64,000 nt of DNA from Capitulum mitella (lineage: Eukaryota; Arthropoda; Thecostraca; Pollicipedomorpha; Pollicipedidae): NCBI GenBank assembly GCA_030062745.1, contig CP099847.1, forward strand, positions 24,104,923-24,168,922, written 5' to 3'. The number at the start of each line of letters is the position of its first letter. Within the stretch, counting starts at the first letter, position 1. Under the pieces are notes generated by a model. It was not told the DNA's origin and did no database searches. It saw only the letters and a list, made by a program, of their open reading frames with translations. Below, in pieces: positions 22,847-35,551 of the stretch. The position numbers were made by a program, and so were the translations under genes.

Positions 22847-25800
22847 CTGCGGCGGTTATGGTGGAAATTAGATGCCAGAGAACGCACCATCCAACAGTGG
22901 AGAAAAATGGAAAAGAAAGATAGAAAACAAAGAAATCAGAGCGGCAAGATACATAAACGGCTTTGTCATCAACCATTTAAAATGGTTGGCGACAAGCCAA
23001 GGGATGCCGAAAGACACCATAGGCCACTGGCGCCATTAAAGGAAAAAAAAAACATTTGAACGTCTGGCAAATACGCACACCCCGAACGCAACCAAAACTG
23101 ACACTAAGCCGGCCGTAAAAAAGCCCTTTCAAAGAATATACAGTTAGTGCATTATCAACAAACAGCATAAATGAAAAGGCGAGAGAAACCGACGAAGACG
23201 CGTGCAAGCAGCCAAGCCAACCAATACAGGGAGTATGAGCCTCCTCTAACCACGAGAGCACTACAAATTTACAGCAAGATGTCTGACGTGCTGCACGTTA
23301 TCACAGCCCGCTGGCTGCTAAGGCGAACACCGAGATTTGACGACGTTATGTTCAATACAGCTACAACTATTGCGTGTTTTGTTTTCGTGTTGGCCACTGG
23401 CTCACTGCACCATGACGCGCTGACACCATCTGGTGTCGCCTCCGCCTCCCCCCCCCCACTAATGAAGGGCAAGGTACCTCACATGGTTAGCATTTTATTT
23501 TCGCGACTTGGATGAGAACAGAATGAGAGAAATGAAAAAAATGGAAACAGAACCAAATGAAAATGCACATTTGTGTGTGGCCAGTGTGTGTCGTGTACGT
23601 CATCCGATGCTCAATGCGTTTTTTATATTTTGGTATTAATTTGTTTGTAATACATATATTTATTGCGTGTACACTCGAATTCACTTGTACAGTACATACA
23701 GCCTCGACCAAGGGAAACAACGCACTGCTTTTCCGGAATGGACAGTAGATTGCTTATCCTGATGTGTGACAAACCATACAAATGAACAGTATTTTAATAA
23801 AGGTCATAACAAGCACTATGATTATACGGTACTTAGATGAATGATTCCGACATGACTCTTTTTATCTATCTGAGAACAAAAGAAATGATTCCATCCAGTC
23901 TAAAGATGTTCAAAACAAAATGACTTAAGGCCAGAAAACTCTAAAAAGTATCCCAAATCTTCAGCTTGGTCCTACATGCTGTGTCTGTCAGTTCACATAC
24001 GGCATTTTTCACTCAACTGCTTTCATTCTGGTACCAAACAGGCACTTCACTTCCAATAGGTACATATAACGACTGTGTTCGTGGAGAGTCTATTGAATGC
24101 GATACGACGGTTTGATTGATGTGGTGTCTCTGTGGCCTGGTCGCCGTAGCTTTCGGTCGCAAAAGGATACTAGCGATTGCCGTTCAAGTTTAGGTTGCAG
24201 TGATGTAACAGTTTTCATATTTTACTTCTACCGTAGTTTTCGGTCCCGAAGGGATAATAACGACTGCCGGTGTAGTTTAGGGTGCAGTGATGCCACAATT
24301 TTCACACTACATAATAATAATATGTACTAGTATTAATATGTACAATATGTGCAACATTATATTACCAACACCAAACCGATTTTAGCCGCTGGGCTATATT
24401 CACATTAGTAGAATTGTTGTATTAAACGTCACAGCATTTGGATCACTCAACTCCTTTCTGAAGCATAAAACCACCAGAGGACGAGGCAGTCTTGACAAAA
24501 GTTACGCAGTCATGACAGAATTATGCCCACGCATCACGTGCTTTGTTTAGTTACCTTGCCGATAAGGTCGGACAGACAATGCATATTTTTAACAACGATG
24601 CGACAGTCTTTAACGCACTGAAACCGACTCTCAACCACACCATGTCAAATTCACAGGACAAGTGTTGCACAAAATGCGACACACCTAACACTTATGTTTC
24701 CGCAGCCCGTGAAAAGCGGTGGGGTGTTGTTCCGGGGAACTCCCCACACACGCCAGGTGCATGGTGCACTCTCTGTGATAAGCATGGCCATCACAGCATG
24801 GGGGCACACTGAGCGTCCACCCAGGCACCCAGAGAATCAGATCCTTACCTGCGTGCTGCTTCTTTTTCCTGCCCACGGATGCGCCGATCAGACGCATTAG
24901 CTCCTCCTCGGACATGCCTTCTCGCATGGCGTCCCTGTAGCCATGGAAACGGCACCCTGTTATTGGCCGACGACTGGGAGGCAGCTGCGGTCAAACCAGT
25001 TAGAAAGTGCGGTCGTACCTGCTATTCTGAAATGGCGGCCAGAAAAACGAGAAATGAAATGTCTGGTGAGAAACTGAGCACTTTGGCTGTCTGGATCGAG
25101 CCCCTTCAAGTCCCACGGATCTTTTGAAACCTATGGGATGAAGCTGATAGGCTCACTCTAATTAGGTTAACTAAAGTCAGATCCTGCATCTTTAAGTGCC
25201 GGCCCCGTCGCATCACGACGGTCGCTGGCTATCTCGGCAGTAGACCGCGGTGAGGTCCCGAGAATGTATAGTGAACAAACGCGCAGAGTCGGATATGATG
25301 AAGACAGGGGCTGAGCATGGTGTGCGACCGTGATATCGATACGCCACTGAACGGGGGGAACGGGCACAGCCGCACGTGCAGGCGTTTTCGGGACGTTCAA
25401 ATTGCAGGATTGGAAATGGCTCGGAAATGAACTGGTGACGGGATCTCTTGTTAAAAATACCATTATGCACATGCACTGCACCGCAATACTCCATGTCGGC
25501 TAAACCAGACAAAGAACACCAGGCAGAGGTGCGTTAGAATATCGACACTGTTCATGTTCTTCCTGCACCTTCTGTGGATCAGCTCACACAAGAATACTGA
25601 TCCAACATTCTGAACCAGCACTTCCGTCCCGAGAAAGTGGTGGAAACCATCATGACATGAGCACAAAACTGTGTATTATAGAATTACCCAGACTGGGCTG
25701 GATTCTTTACGGTAAACTCGTGATCAACTGAAATTTCGCGCGTCCCATCTCTCCTCTGGACCCGCGCAGGCACCGGACAGCGTCTGTACGGGAAGCCCTC

Positions 25801-28800
25801 GGCTGGCTCCATGACGCAAACCAGCAGCTGTCGACCTGACCTGGCCCGTCCCGACCTGATCTGACCTGGACTGACCTGAGGGAGACCTCCGCGTTGCCGA
25901 AGAGGCAGACCTTGAGGTTGCCGTCGGCGGTCAGCCGGAGACGGTTGCAGCTGCCGCAGAAGTGCTCCGACATGGACGTGATGAAGCCCACCTGGCCCGC
26001 CCAGCCCGGCACCTGGTACGCCTGAGACAACATCGGCCACGGCAGGCGTCAGGACACGTGGTCCACGGTCAAGGTCTGGAGGACATGGAGAAGACGGAAT
26101 GACTTTTTGTCATTCGCACCCGCCGGTGGCCACAGAATGACTCGATACGAAACGGACGGCATATGACGCTTGCAGCTAAAACATCATGGACGTCAAAAGG
26201 AAAATTAAACGTCTTCGTGTCACTAAACCGAGCTCATCCGTTTCCGAATCCATGCGAGGGAAGGGGACAAGATACCACCAAACTGCTGCAGAAAGCCGAT
26301 GTCAAGTTCTGTTTGGAACATACTTCCCACATCTTTCCTCCGCAATTACACAGCACAGCAGAGAGAATGGGCATCCAAGTCATATCCAACCGCCACTCGT
26401 GTAATCGGTCATGTCTTATTCTAAGATGTTTTCAAATCCAACAGTGCGTCCCCCAGCAGCAAATGGAGTCTATCGCCATCCAAAACACGGTGAGGACTCA
26501 ATCCCCACAATCCTAATTAAGTTTAACTCTGCTTTCCAAACTTACCTCCATCCCTGCAACCCAATACCATCCCTTCAAGATTCCAGACTGTCCCTGAACA
26601 ACTGGTCATCCCCGAAGGCAGCTGGCACGACGGGTCACCTTGGACGTGTCATTTGGCCGGTCGCCGACCCTGCGGAGTTCGGGCCAGCGCCGCCGCAGCC
26701 GCTCCAGCATCTCGGCGTACGGCACCATCTTGCGGTCGTTCCAGCGGTTGCCGTCGAACGGCATGTACTCGATGAAGCGCACGTCGAGGCGGTACGTCTC
26801 CGTCAGGGCCACAAAGTCCTCCAGCTCCTCTTCGTTGACGCCGCGCATCACCACGCAGTTGAGCTGCCGACGCAGCTCACCGGTCAGAGGTCAACGGTCA
26901 AGGGTCAACGGTCAACGCGCAGGGTCACGTCGCTGCCCGTCACAGACTTCGATCACAGGTTGGGTAAAAATAGAAGCTGCTGGAAACATCTGAACAATGG
27001 CGCACTTCCGTCATTCTCACATACTTAAGGTAATGACATAGATGGCTGGTTATTGGGTTCTTTATCCATGCTTTCAACAGCCAAACACTTCCAGCCGCAA
27101 GCTCTTGGTCCGGTCATCGCTAACGAGGGGAAAACTGCCGCTATTAGCAGGGAAGGAATTTGATCACGGGCTCAAAACCAAGCCGCAAACGAACCTCTGA
27201 CATGGCAACGATGCCTCATTAACGGCACACAAAACCTTCAGCTGTCTCATCCAGCACAGCCACTGCGGTCCGCGTGGCCTCCGTACCTTCACCGGGTCAT
27301 AGCCGGCGGCCAGCGCCACCTGGATGCCCTGCCACACGCGGTGGAAGCCGCGCCGGCGCGTGATGAGCTCGAACTTGGCCGGCACCAGCGTATCCAGGCT
27401 GATGTTAATGGCGTCCAGGCCGGCCGACTGTAGCGCCGCCAAACGGCGGTGCAGCACAACGCCGTTCGTCGTCATGGCAACCGACTGGATGCCGGGAATG
27501 GCTTTCAGGCCAGCTGCAACGCAAAATTGCATGAAAGGATAAGCTGCAACAGACTGTTAGTCATCACATGAGATAATCAGTTATCAGATATGCAAATGTT
27601 AAACATAAAGGTCAGGCAGGCATAGAACTAAAAATACTAACACAGAACACTTACTAAGTCCCTACAACCTTCCTTTACAGCCTCTGTTTCTACTCCCACA
27701 ACTACCTTGGTCTGCTGTGTATACAGCTGGGTTCTGCACCCATCTGCATGCTCCCAGGCTCCCTTTCCTCATCACCTGAAGGAAAGGGAGCCTGCTAGGG
27801 AACGAAATGGAATAAGCCTCTGCCGTCCTCCCTGTCGATATGAGTCTTCCAGAAACCTTTTCTGGTGACGGGAGAGCCTCCCTGCTGTCCCAGGGACCAA
27901 TTACGTCTGCAGAATATCTGCAGTTTGCAGCCCCCTCTTTGCGAGCATGACGCATTCTAGGCATGCGAGAGGATCTCTCTGAGCGCTGGATCACCCTCTG
28001 AAGCGTGGGAGGGCTCCTCTAAGTCCCTCTAAGTCCTGGAGGCCCCTCAGACAGTGGAAGAACAGGCGGGAGAACCCTCTACGGTCGAGATGACCCTCCT
28101 GGGTGCGGCGGGACCCTGCCAGGGGCGGGAGGCCAGCTCCGGCCGGCTGCGCCTTCCGCCGTGGGTGGGGGACGGGGATCGGCGGACGCACCGACGATGT
28201 CGGCCAGGTCAGCGCGCACCAGCGGCTCGCCGCCGGTCAGCCGGATCTTGGTGACGCCGGCGGCGGCGAACAGGCCGGCCAGCCGCACCACCTCCTCAGA
28301 CGTCAGCAGGTGCGACTTGGCCGTCAGCGGCACGCCCTCCTCCGGCATGCAGTACTGGCCTGCGGGGCGCAAGCCGTCACGCGACCGTCACGGCAAGGCC
28401 AGCTGCAGTCATCTGTCCCGTCAGCTGTCCCAGCGGATGACGTGCTCAGCTGTAGTCATCACGTGAATATGAAACTTAATGAGCGAAAATGCTGTGATGG
28501 AGTTTAATGGAAATGTTGTTAAAAATCTATAGAAGAAGGGGATCAAAACAACCTTGAGAATACCTCATAAGCCTTCACTGCAAAATGAGAGCTGTGATGC
28601 TGACATCATGTGATGTCGTCCCCATGGCTCTGTGAAAACATGCTAGCAGGGTTCAATACCCACAAAGCACGAGCACCACTTGAACATGGTGCAACCATTC
28701 AATGACGTTGATGGCCATAAAAGAGTAAATAACACCATTGGTCCTGGTGTGTAGGATGTAACTATTTCAGATCTGAGTCTACCTCGATAGCGAAATCAGA

Positions 28801-29663
28801 GTCCGCACAAAAGTATGGCTTGTTACAGAGCTGGACACTTATGTGACCCATTTGGAACATTTGGATTAACTAAAAAAAGATATTTACAACACTTACATCT
28901 GAGATTACATCTCTCTGTCAGAGAAATGCGCAGATAGTCATGAAATCGACCAAAGTTGTCAGTCAGAAATTCACTTAGAGGTGCAATTTCCTGAGCTCTC
29001 AAAGCTTCAAGGCGAGCATTCTGAAATAGAGTGGAACATAAGCATGACACCATAAAACAATGCCATTCCTTCTCAGCCATGCAGACATGTGCACAGACCC
29101 TGATGGAGTGCAGGTATTCCCTTATGGTATTCAACCACTCACTGACCTGGGCAGACCACTGTATCCTCTCAGAAAGGTTGTGACCCTCTGGGGCAAAGTT
29201 GTGCACAGATGACACAACACTTACCCTGGTCAGCTTGCAATATAATGCAAAACAAGGATAACCTGCATTCCATCTGGACCCAAGAATGTGTCTGTGGTCA
29301 TGTACACCTTTTAAATATGTTCAGTTATTTATCCTCTGAACACAATTTATACGATACTTCACATTTACACTGTAGTGGCTTGAATGCTAACAACAAATGC
29401 AAACAAACAAACAAACAAACAAAAAGCACCAATGAGTTTCTGCTTTAACTATCAAATGGATTTTTCCTAATGCATAAAACAAAGTTTAAAACCACCATAT
29501 ACACACAGGTACAATCCCATAAAATGCAAACCTTTTTCTGTCCTTGGCCTGCTGAAGTAGTGCTGGTGATGCTTCTTGTTGCCAATGATATCTGACCTAG
29601 AGATTTTTGGCTCGCACAAATTTTGTCCAAAAGTCTCTGACATGATACAATTTTAGCTCTCAT
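22791..29663 (-). CDS. MOCS1: MOCS1A: GTP 3',8-cyclase (MoaA-like radical SAM enzyme), 8 exons
   Basis: First enzyme of molybdenum cofactor synthesis: with MOCS1B it converts GTP to cyclic pyranopterin monophosphate in the mitochondrion. Exons, in transcript order: 29663-29532, 29020-28897, 28359-28192, 27513-27287, 26863-26639, 26021-25876, 24934-24849, 22846-22791. All junctions have GT-AG ends and matching phases, giving 1164 nt (387 residues plus stop), close to the usual MOCS1A length of about 385. Residues 1-44 are a basic, Ser/Thr-rich mitochondrial presequence. The radical SAM cluster motif CxxxCxxC is Cys82, Cys86, Cys89; TGGEP at 127-131 binds SAM; the second Fe-S cluster triad Cx2Cx13C is Cys314, Cys317, Cys331; the protein ends in Gly386-Gly387, the C-terminal pair known to be required in this family. 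The start is the first in-frame ATG of the exon carrying the presequence. Exons look intact, so a functional gene is likely. Confidence 0.93.
24144..24312 (+). repeat. Tandem duplication, two ~85-bp copies
   Basis: Copies 24144-24231 and 24232-24312 share CGTAG(C/T)TTTCGGTC, GATA(C/A)TA(G/A)CGA(T/C)TGCCG and GCAGTGATG; lies in MOCS1 intron 7. Confidence 0.85.
24849..24934 (-). CDS. MOCS1: MOCS1A exon 7: GRKKKQHAG segment
   Basis: Acceptor CTACAG, donor G|GTAAGG, phase 1 out. Encodes an acidic helix followed by [14 protein letters not shown], matching the conserved C-terminal part of MOCS1A. Confidence 0.92.
25876..26021 (-). CDS. MOCS1: MOCS1A exon 6: C-terminal Fe-S cluster triad
   Basis: Acceptor TCTCAG, donor AG|GTCAGT, phase 2 out. 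Encodes [16 protein letters not shown] and [12 protein letters not shown], which hold the three cysteines of the GTP-binding second 4Fe-4S cluster. Confidence 0.93.
26639..26863 (-). CDS. MOCS1: MOCS1A exon 5: [12 protein letters not shown] region
   Basis: Acceptor CGGCAG, donor AAG|GTGACC, exactly 75 codons in phase 0. Encodes [13 protein letters not shown] and [14 protein letters not shown], hallmark segments of MOCS1A. Confidence 0.93.
27287..27513 (-). CDS. MOCS1: MOCS1A exon 4: TTNG and SLDTL core strands
   Basis: Acceptor TTGCAG, donor AAG|GTACGG, phase 1 in and phase 0 out. Encodes the conserved MTTNGV and INISLDTL segments and the GYDPVK turn of MOCS1A proteins. Confidence 0.93.
27755..27794. 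repeat. Perfect 14-bp hairpin in MOCS1 intron 3
   Basis: CAGGCTCCCTTTCC (27755-27768) pairs with GGAAAGGGAGCCTG (27781-27794), loop of 12. Confidence 0.85.
28192..28359 (-). CDS. MOCS1: MOCS1A exon 3: rest of CxxxCxxC and SAM-binding TGGEP
   Basis: Acceptor CCGCAG; begins by completing Cys86 and continues [11 protein letters not shown], then IRLTGGEPL. Donor G|GTGCGT, phase 1. Confidence 0.93.
28897..29020 (-). CDS. MOCS1: MOCS1A exon 2: start of radical SAM domain
   Basis: Acceptor TTTCAG, donor T|GTAAGT. Encodes the [19 protein letters not shown] block that opens the MoaA fold. The codon for the second cluster cysteine (Cys86) is split across intron 2 (phase 1). Confidence 0.93.
29120..29260 (+). 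repeat. Dispersed repeat, copy 1 (MOCS1 intron 1)
   Basis: Matches 33655-33790 in order: ACCTGG, GGTTGTGACCCTCTGG, GCAAAG, ACAACACTTACC, GCAATATAATGCAAAA. It ends 100 bp from exon 2. Confidence 0.7.
29532..29663 (-). CDS. MOCS1: MOCS1A exon 1: start codon and mitochondrial presequence
   Basis: Encodes residues 1-44: Arg/Lys-rich, Ser/Thr-rich, one Asp only, ending in two lysines; this is what a mitochondrial targeting peptide looks like. The donor (AAG|GTTTGC) is weak but keeps phase 0 into exon 2. An additional upstream 5' UTR exon cannot be excluded. Confidence 0.75.
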
Positions 29664-32600
29664 TTTGTAGCCTGGAACACAAAAGACTTGATTTTATGGC
29701 TGCCAGATAGAAATATCACATTGTACATACAATGAACATGCAACCTACATAACAATTAAATGGTACATACAGTCCTTGTTTCAACATCAAGAGAAATGAT
29801 GGCATTTCAATGGACAACACTGTGACCATAAAGAAAAAAATGATATCCACTGACATACACAATGACTGCAAAGATTTGGGCTTGCCTTCAGTCACTGTTC
29901 ATAACAAGTGATGAAATGAGAGGCATCTCCCCTAAGACAACATGGCATTCCCCTCAAGACCCAATTTCTCCACAGATCTCAGCTCCTACATGCCACCACA
30001 TAAGAGGTACAAACCAATCAGATACCAACCCCACCACGATATTTAGGACATATCTACCTACACGTGTTTGATATGTCTTCAGATTTTTTTTGGTTCAATT
30101 CAAGAAAGTGAAAAAGCTCAGAAAATAACTACACATGCATGATAGCACCTATGGTACCTTTTGCTTATGGCTGAACATGATTATTTAATGGGGTAAGCAA
30201 TGTAAGGGGCAATTTAAGGGACAAAGCAATGTAGGCATTTTTCTTTTTGAGGGCTTTTCATCTTTATTTTTTTACTTTTCATAGAGGGCTGTAGCTCAAA
30301 TGATCCTCATGGATTTACAAATCACAGAGTGCAATGAATACCGGACTACAGTGGACTTGAACACATTTCACCAACGGAGCAATATATTGGGCACAGAATG
30401 ACATATTTTGCATAAAAAAGTCATATTTTGCTTGTTGATTCAGAATTCATAGCCATACTGGTAAGACTGAGCATGACGGCCTATCAAGGAACCCCATTAC
30501 TTCCACACTGCGTATCAAATGGGCACTTATATGAAACAAAATATACTGACAAGAAGATTTTGTCACATTTGTACACATAAAAATTATCTACATACCTGAA
30601 TAAAATACTGTATGAAGCTGTTCTAGAATGGATGCTTTGATTACAACCACAATTTTTTCCATGCAATGACTTTTGACTGCATCTTTCCAGCTGGCCGGCA
30701 ATCAGTGTTGCATCAATGACTAACACAATATGTCACAAACTTTGCTTTCAATGTGTTTGTTTGTTCACAGTTATCAAAACACTGTGCAGGTAGCTGTATT
30801 ACCACAAACAATCACATCTTCATTCCTACACAGAAGATAAATCTGGCAGCAGGTGTCTTGATGCTGCCACTGCTACATCAACATTGCTCTTTATGGCATG
30901 GTACTCCAATACATGCAGCAACAATTATATTTCATTGGTAAATATGACTTAATATTGAGTTATAACCTATCCAAAGCATTTTATTGTATCACAGTAGCTG
31001 CAGCATTTCTAGCAAAACCACCACAAAACAAGGTGCAACATAGTTTGAATCCTATCCCCAACTAACACTGTTAACAAGCAAAGATATAAAGAAATCATTA
31101 TATTTAAGCCACTGAAGCAGAAATTTCAGCAAAACACAAAATGCTTCCAACAAAACATTCAGTATAAAAAACATTCAGTGGTATGTAAAAATATGCAAAC
31201 AAATATGTATAATGTAGCAGACAAACAGACATAAGTCTATCCAGAGGGATAATGGTCCTTGAAGCCCTGTAAGCAAAAATACATGCAAATGGTTTTAAGT
31301 CTATTAACAGCTGCCTTTTAAATCAGGTATACAACAACCTGCCACATTGTGGTTTGTGGACATATGTAACGTCCATGGCTAGAGCAGATATAAACAGACA
31401 AAAATCCTTATCCTGAGGGACAATGGCCCTTCACATACTGTAAAAAGTGCATACAAATATTTCAAATTTATTACAAGCTGCCTTGTCTACTTGACTTAAA
31501 ATCAAGTACACAACAACCAGCCAAATACTGTTAACTTACTTACATTTCCTCAGCAAACCAACACGGAACAATCCTACTTCTAGGAAACCAGCTCTCAGTA
31601 CTAGTATTAACAATGTTTAATTCATGCTCAGCCACAGTCCACATCACCTACCTCAAAGGGTGTAATCTTCAAAGCAGTTCCTAGAACATTGGCTGTTTCA
31701 GAGCTCTATGCATTCACAGGCTTCATGCCAGCATGGGCGCTATACTCCTCTGCAGGACTGGCTTTTCTCTGACTGCATTGCCCGGGACCGCGGTAGCTAG
31801 ATAAGTGCCCGAAGAATTCAAGGACGAGCCCCCGCGTCGTCAATGGACCACCAGGGTCCAAGGACACCTTGATCACCTTGATTGTTCCCAATCTTATGAA
31901 TCTGACCAGCACTCCAGTGTATCAATTCATTTACGTATGCCGTTCATTTGACATAACAAATTACTGCAAATTGGACTCACAGCGCGTGTCGCATTTCCCC
32001 AGCCGGTGATAGCCTGCGTGCGTACTTTGTCACCGTGATACGCACAAAATCAAGGATACTCGGAACATGAGTCGCTGCTTAGCAGAGTCCCCCATCAAGA
32101 AATGTCTCTTCCGCGCCATATTGTCCTCAAGGGACACCAAAAGATTAAAACGCTGAGTGTATTGAATTTTGACAGCGGAAAGGATGGACAGATTTCCAGG
32201 TAAACATTACCGGCCAGTTTTTAACAGGTCATCACATTGATTTTGAGAACAGCCAAAAAGTCTTGTTAATAGTTCAGCAACACCAGATCTAAAAAACGGT
32301 TTGACAAGTTCTCATGAAAACTTCACGATTTAATTTGTAATATACAGTTCAACAAGCCGTGCCTCATCTGACGACCTGATGTCATAATCTGGACATTAAA
32401 ATCGGCTGATTCCCATTTCAAGCTACATTGGGCTGAGCTTAACTGTCTAAGCCACTCACACCTCACATAAAAACACAGCTTCTACAGCATGCTGGCAATC
32501 TCTGGGTGGCTCCAAGTCCCACGCAGTCAATCCTCGAACGTTCCCACTCGCCGAACGATCAAGATAACCCAAAATCGGCCGACTGATTACCGTTTGGTTG

Positions 32601-32776
32601 TCGCCTATTGGCCAGCTGGATACGACTTCTCACAAATTATGGAAACGGCTTTAGTTAGACAATACATGCAGAATGAATGCTGTCAGAACTGACATGAAAG
32701 GTGGGTTTGATGTCCGAAACACATAACATTGTTCAATAAAATTATTCAAATTGGAATTCGAGCATGACTTTCACTT

Positions 32777-32820
32777 AGTTGAACCATGGATTACCTACTA
32801 GTATAATCCATGGTTGAACT
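32777..32820. repeat. 17-bp near-perfect inverted repeat
   Basis: AGTTGAACCATGGATTA and TAATCCATGGTTGAACT pair at 16 of 17 positions around a 10-bp loop. Could be MITE debris or a cruciform. Confidence 0.85.
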
Positions 32821-33654
32821 TTTACAGTGTGGCGCAGCTGCTACGAAAAGTATGCGCGGCATCACCAAAATTCGGAAACAGGCGTCTCCGATGTATAGCG
32901 TGCTTTGCATATCGTCTATCCCAAAACTATACGCCTGGGACCAACAACGGCTCTGTGCGTCCTACACACGAACAAAAACAACAGGCGTCTGGCGAGGAGC
33001 TGAATTCAAATTGGTCGCAAAACTCGACCGATGTCTTGAGTCCTCTGGACACGAGAAGCTGGCGATCTGTCATTTTGTGATTTGTTTACAAGCACGGTAA
33101 TATTACATCGCCAACGAGGCTATGGCATGCTGACGGTGAATATGGTAAATAGGCAATAATAGGTGAAGCTTGGGTACTAGCACAATTTCATTGGCAGTTC
33201 TGCATTGAATACTAAGGTAAGGCATGTGTGCATAATGTTTATTGTAGCAAATAATTTATGAATTGTTTTCCAGAGATTGTGGAATCTTCATTGTCATTTA
33301 TTTTTACTATAAAATTACAATATGCCCATTTCATTGTTTCAGACATAGTGGAGGTGGTGCAAATTGTGCAAAACATCAGTTTTATCTTAATGCCAGATGT
33401 AGGCCACTAGACCACATTTGCCCAAAAGGAATCATTATGTTCCCTGGACAATTTGTGGCCATTTCTTCAGTGGCTGGAAGAATGGCCAGAGCTGTGATGT
33501 AAGGTTCTCAGTTCATCTGGCCAAGGGTCATTGCAGACCTAAAATAGATGTTGTATGTCCAAAAAATAGGATAACAGCATTCATGCATGGAGGGTAACTA
33601 AAAGCAGACATGAGCCTGGCTCCTGATGTAATCCAGGTTATCCCAGCATTATAT

Positions 33655-33790
33655 TTAACCTGTCCTTGACCTGGTTAGGTCACTGTGTCATGTTGGATGG
33701 GTTGTGTCCCTCTGGAGCAAAGCTGCACCCAAGTGATTTAACACTTACCATGGACAACCTAGAATGCAATGTAAAATGGGGATAGAGTGA
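33655..33790 (+). repeat. Dispersed repeat, copy 2
   Basis: Counterpart of 29120-29260 with moderate divergence (GGTTGTGTCCCTCTGG, TTAACACTTACC, GCAATGTAAAATGGGG). Confidence 0.7.
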
Positions 33791-34166
33791 GAGCAATTTG
33801 TAGACATTTTGAATGAAGGCATTTGCTCACAAGAATATTGAGGCTGAAGAAAATTATTGGCTTTTGTTTAGCCTGACATCACCTAGGAAGCATCAAATAG
33901 ACAACCCTCAATGTTTTTCCTGAATATCTTCTGAACCAGTAGAGGTAGTGTGGCCAAATTTTAAGTACTTGTCCATTAGTCAATTTTATACATTTTGACA
34001 TCAAACCATTCCCACACTAGGTCAGGTCATGTAGACATGGCACCATACATAAAATCTTGCGTACATATTTCCACCTTTTTGACAGTGGTGCAAACGTTCT
34101 TCTGTGTTGTATTTGCCAGTATCAGATCCAACAGTTAGATCCAGAGATGGCAGGGGATGCCCTTTT

Positions 34167-34197
34167 AACTGTGCCCACCCTGCAGGTGGGCACAGTT
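34167..34197. repeat. Perfect 13-bp hairpin
   Basis: AACTGTGCCCACC and GGTGGGCACAGTT separated by CTGCA. No T-tract or gene end next to it. Confidence 0.85.
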
Positions 34198-35319
34198 ACA
34201 AAAACATGCCAGGCTGTGCCGGGTTAATTAATGAGGTACATAACAGAGGCAATGGCAGTATTTTCCATTCATACTTGTTTTGCAGATCAGTTTTGGTAGT
34301 GTATATGTAGTGCTATGGAGGAAGATTTGTGCTGAAAGAATAACATCTGTAAATTCTGACAATGTGCCAGATTTTTGTTTTGATTCTGAATTGTCCTCCT
34401 TTGTCATGCCACCCATTGCTTGACCTTTCCACCGGTCAGTCTGTCCAGCAAGGGCAGATGCAGGGAGGAAAGATTATGCAACCATGGTTCTCACATGAAT
34501 AATGCTGTCTATGCAGCCATGTCCAAGGGTAGGTTAAATGGCCATTAAAATGTTTTTTTTATGCTGTTAAAAGCATCATTGAAGCTGTGTTAACTATACA
34601 TGAGAAGACTTGCCTAAAATTATACCCTCTACATGTATGTACTGTTGCTGACAGGATTGAACTCTGGAAAAATTGGGTCATGAATACTTGATGAGGGTGT
34701 CTGTTACTTATCCCCCTCCCCCAGAAGTTCAGTCAGCTCCATTATGAATAATGACAGCCATACTGCATGCCACTATCTCATGTTTTCTGTGTTTATCAAA
34801 AGATGGTTTGATTTGCTGCCTGACTGCTGATGACATCAGATCCAGGAATCCTAAAATGGTGTTGAGGCTAGGCTAGGGTGGGCTAGGCTAAGCTCGGCTA
34901 TGTCTAGAAGAATGGATGCTGACACTGAATGGCCTCAGTGAAGATGGTAAAATTCCTCATTTTTTCAATGGTCGACGTCAGAGCAGTAATCGCGGAAACC
35001 GAGTAGAAGCCACGCTCACTAGAACATCGGACTGTGCGGCTGGCGACGAGTACTGTGGCTGTAGCGCTCGGTATTTTCCTTCACTCGATATCTTGTCATG
35101 GTCCTTTGCATGAAAGAATCATAAGTACTCGTGAAAATAATCGTTTAATACAAATGGTATGCATGGCCGAGACGCAAGATAGAGGCCTAAAGGCAACGTT
35201 CGCTTTGGTTGGTTGAAGAAGAAAAAAGGGAATGGAATACTTTATTGGGAACACTTGAGTTCTAATCCGCTTCCTCTTCTCAAAAAAAGGACGGGTCAGT
35301 ATTATATTAGATCGGAGTG

Positions 35320-35440
35320 TAATGGCAACAGTGCTCGCCTGGTGCCGAAAGATCCCCAGTTCGAGTCCGGATAATAACCTCATTTTGCCGTCCCCCGCGG
35401 CAACGGGCGTGAGAGGTTGTGACGCCAAATGACCCTGGCA
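35320..35440 (+). mobile_element. tRNA-derived SINE-like fragment
   Basis: A-box-like TGGCAACAGTG (35324) and B-box AGTTCGAGTCC (35370) are spaced as in a tRNA promoter, but the flanks do not fold into acceptor or anticodon arms. A GC-rich tail follows (CCGTCCCCCGCGGCAACGG). Confidence 0.4.
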
Positions 35441-35551
35441 GTCGAGAGCGTCACTATATAGCCCAATAAGACCAATAATCGCAATGCAGTTGTTGAAGCA
35501 GGAACTTATAAATTTAGATGTTATCAAACTTTCCGAAGTTTCGGATATTTC

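Larger units (their letters stand above)
29664..35319. other. Upstream spacer of MOCS1
   Basis: AT-rich with hairpins and the dispersed repeat listed. A mildly CpG-containing stretch at 31970-32140 could be the MOCS1 promoter region or a 5' UTR exon; nothing decisive is visible. Confidence 0.4.

Noticed and set aside
31706-31912. 68-codon minus-strand open frame upstream of MOCS1
   Set aside because: No family features and no phase-compatible neighbour.
33263-33502. Open frame with several Cys and His
   Set aside because: Begins in AT-rich DNA, and I recognise no motif; acceptors exist upstream but no matching exons were found.
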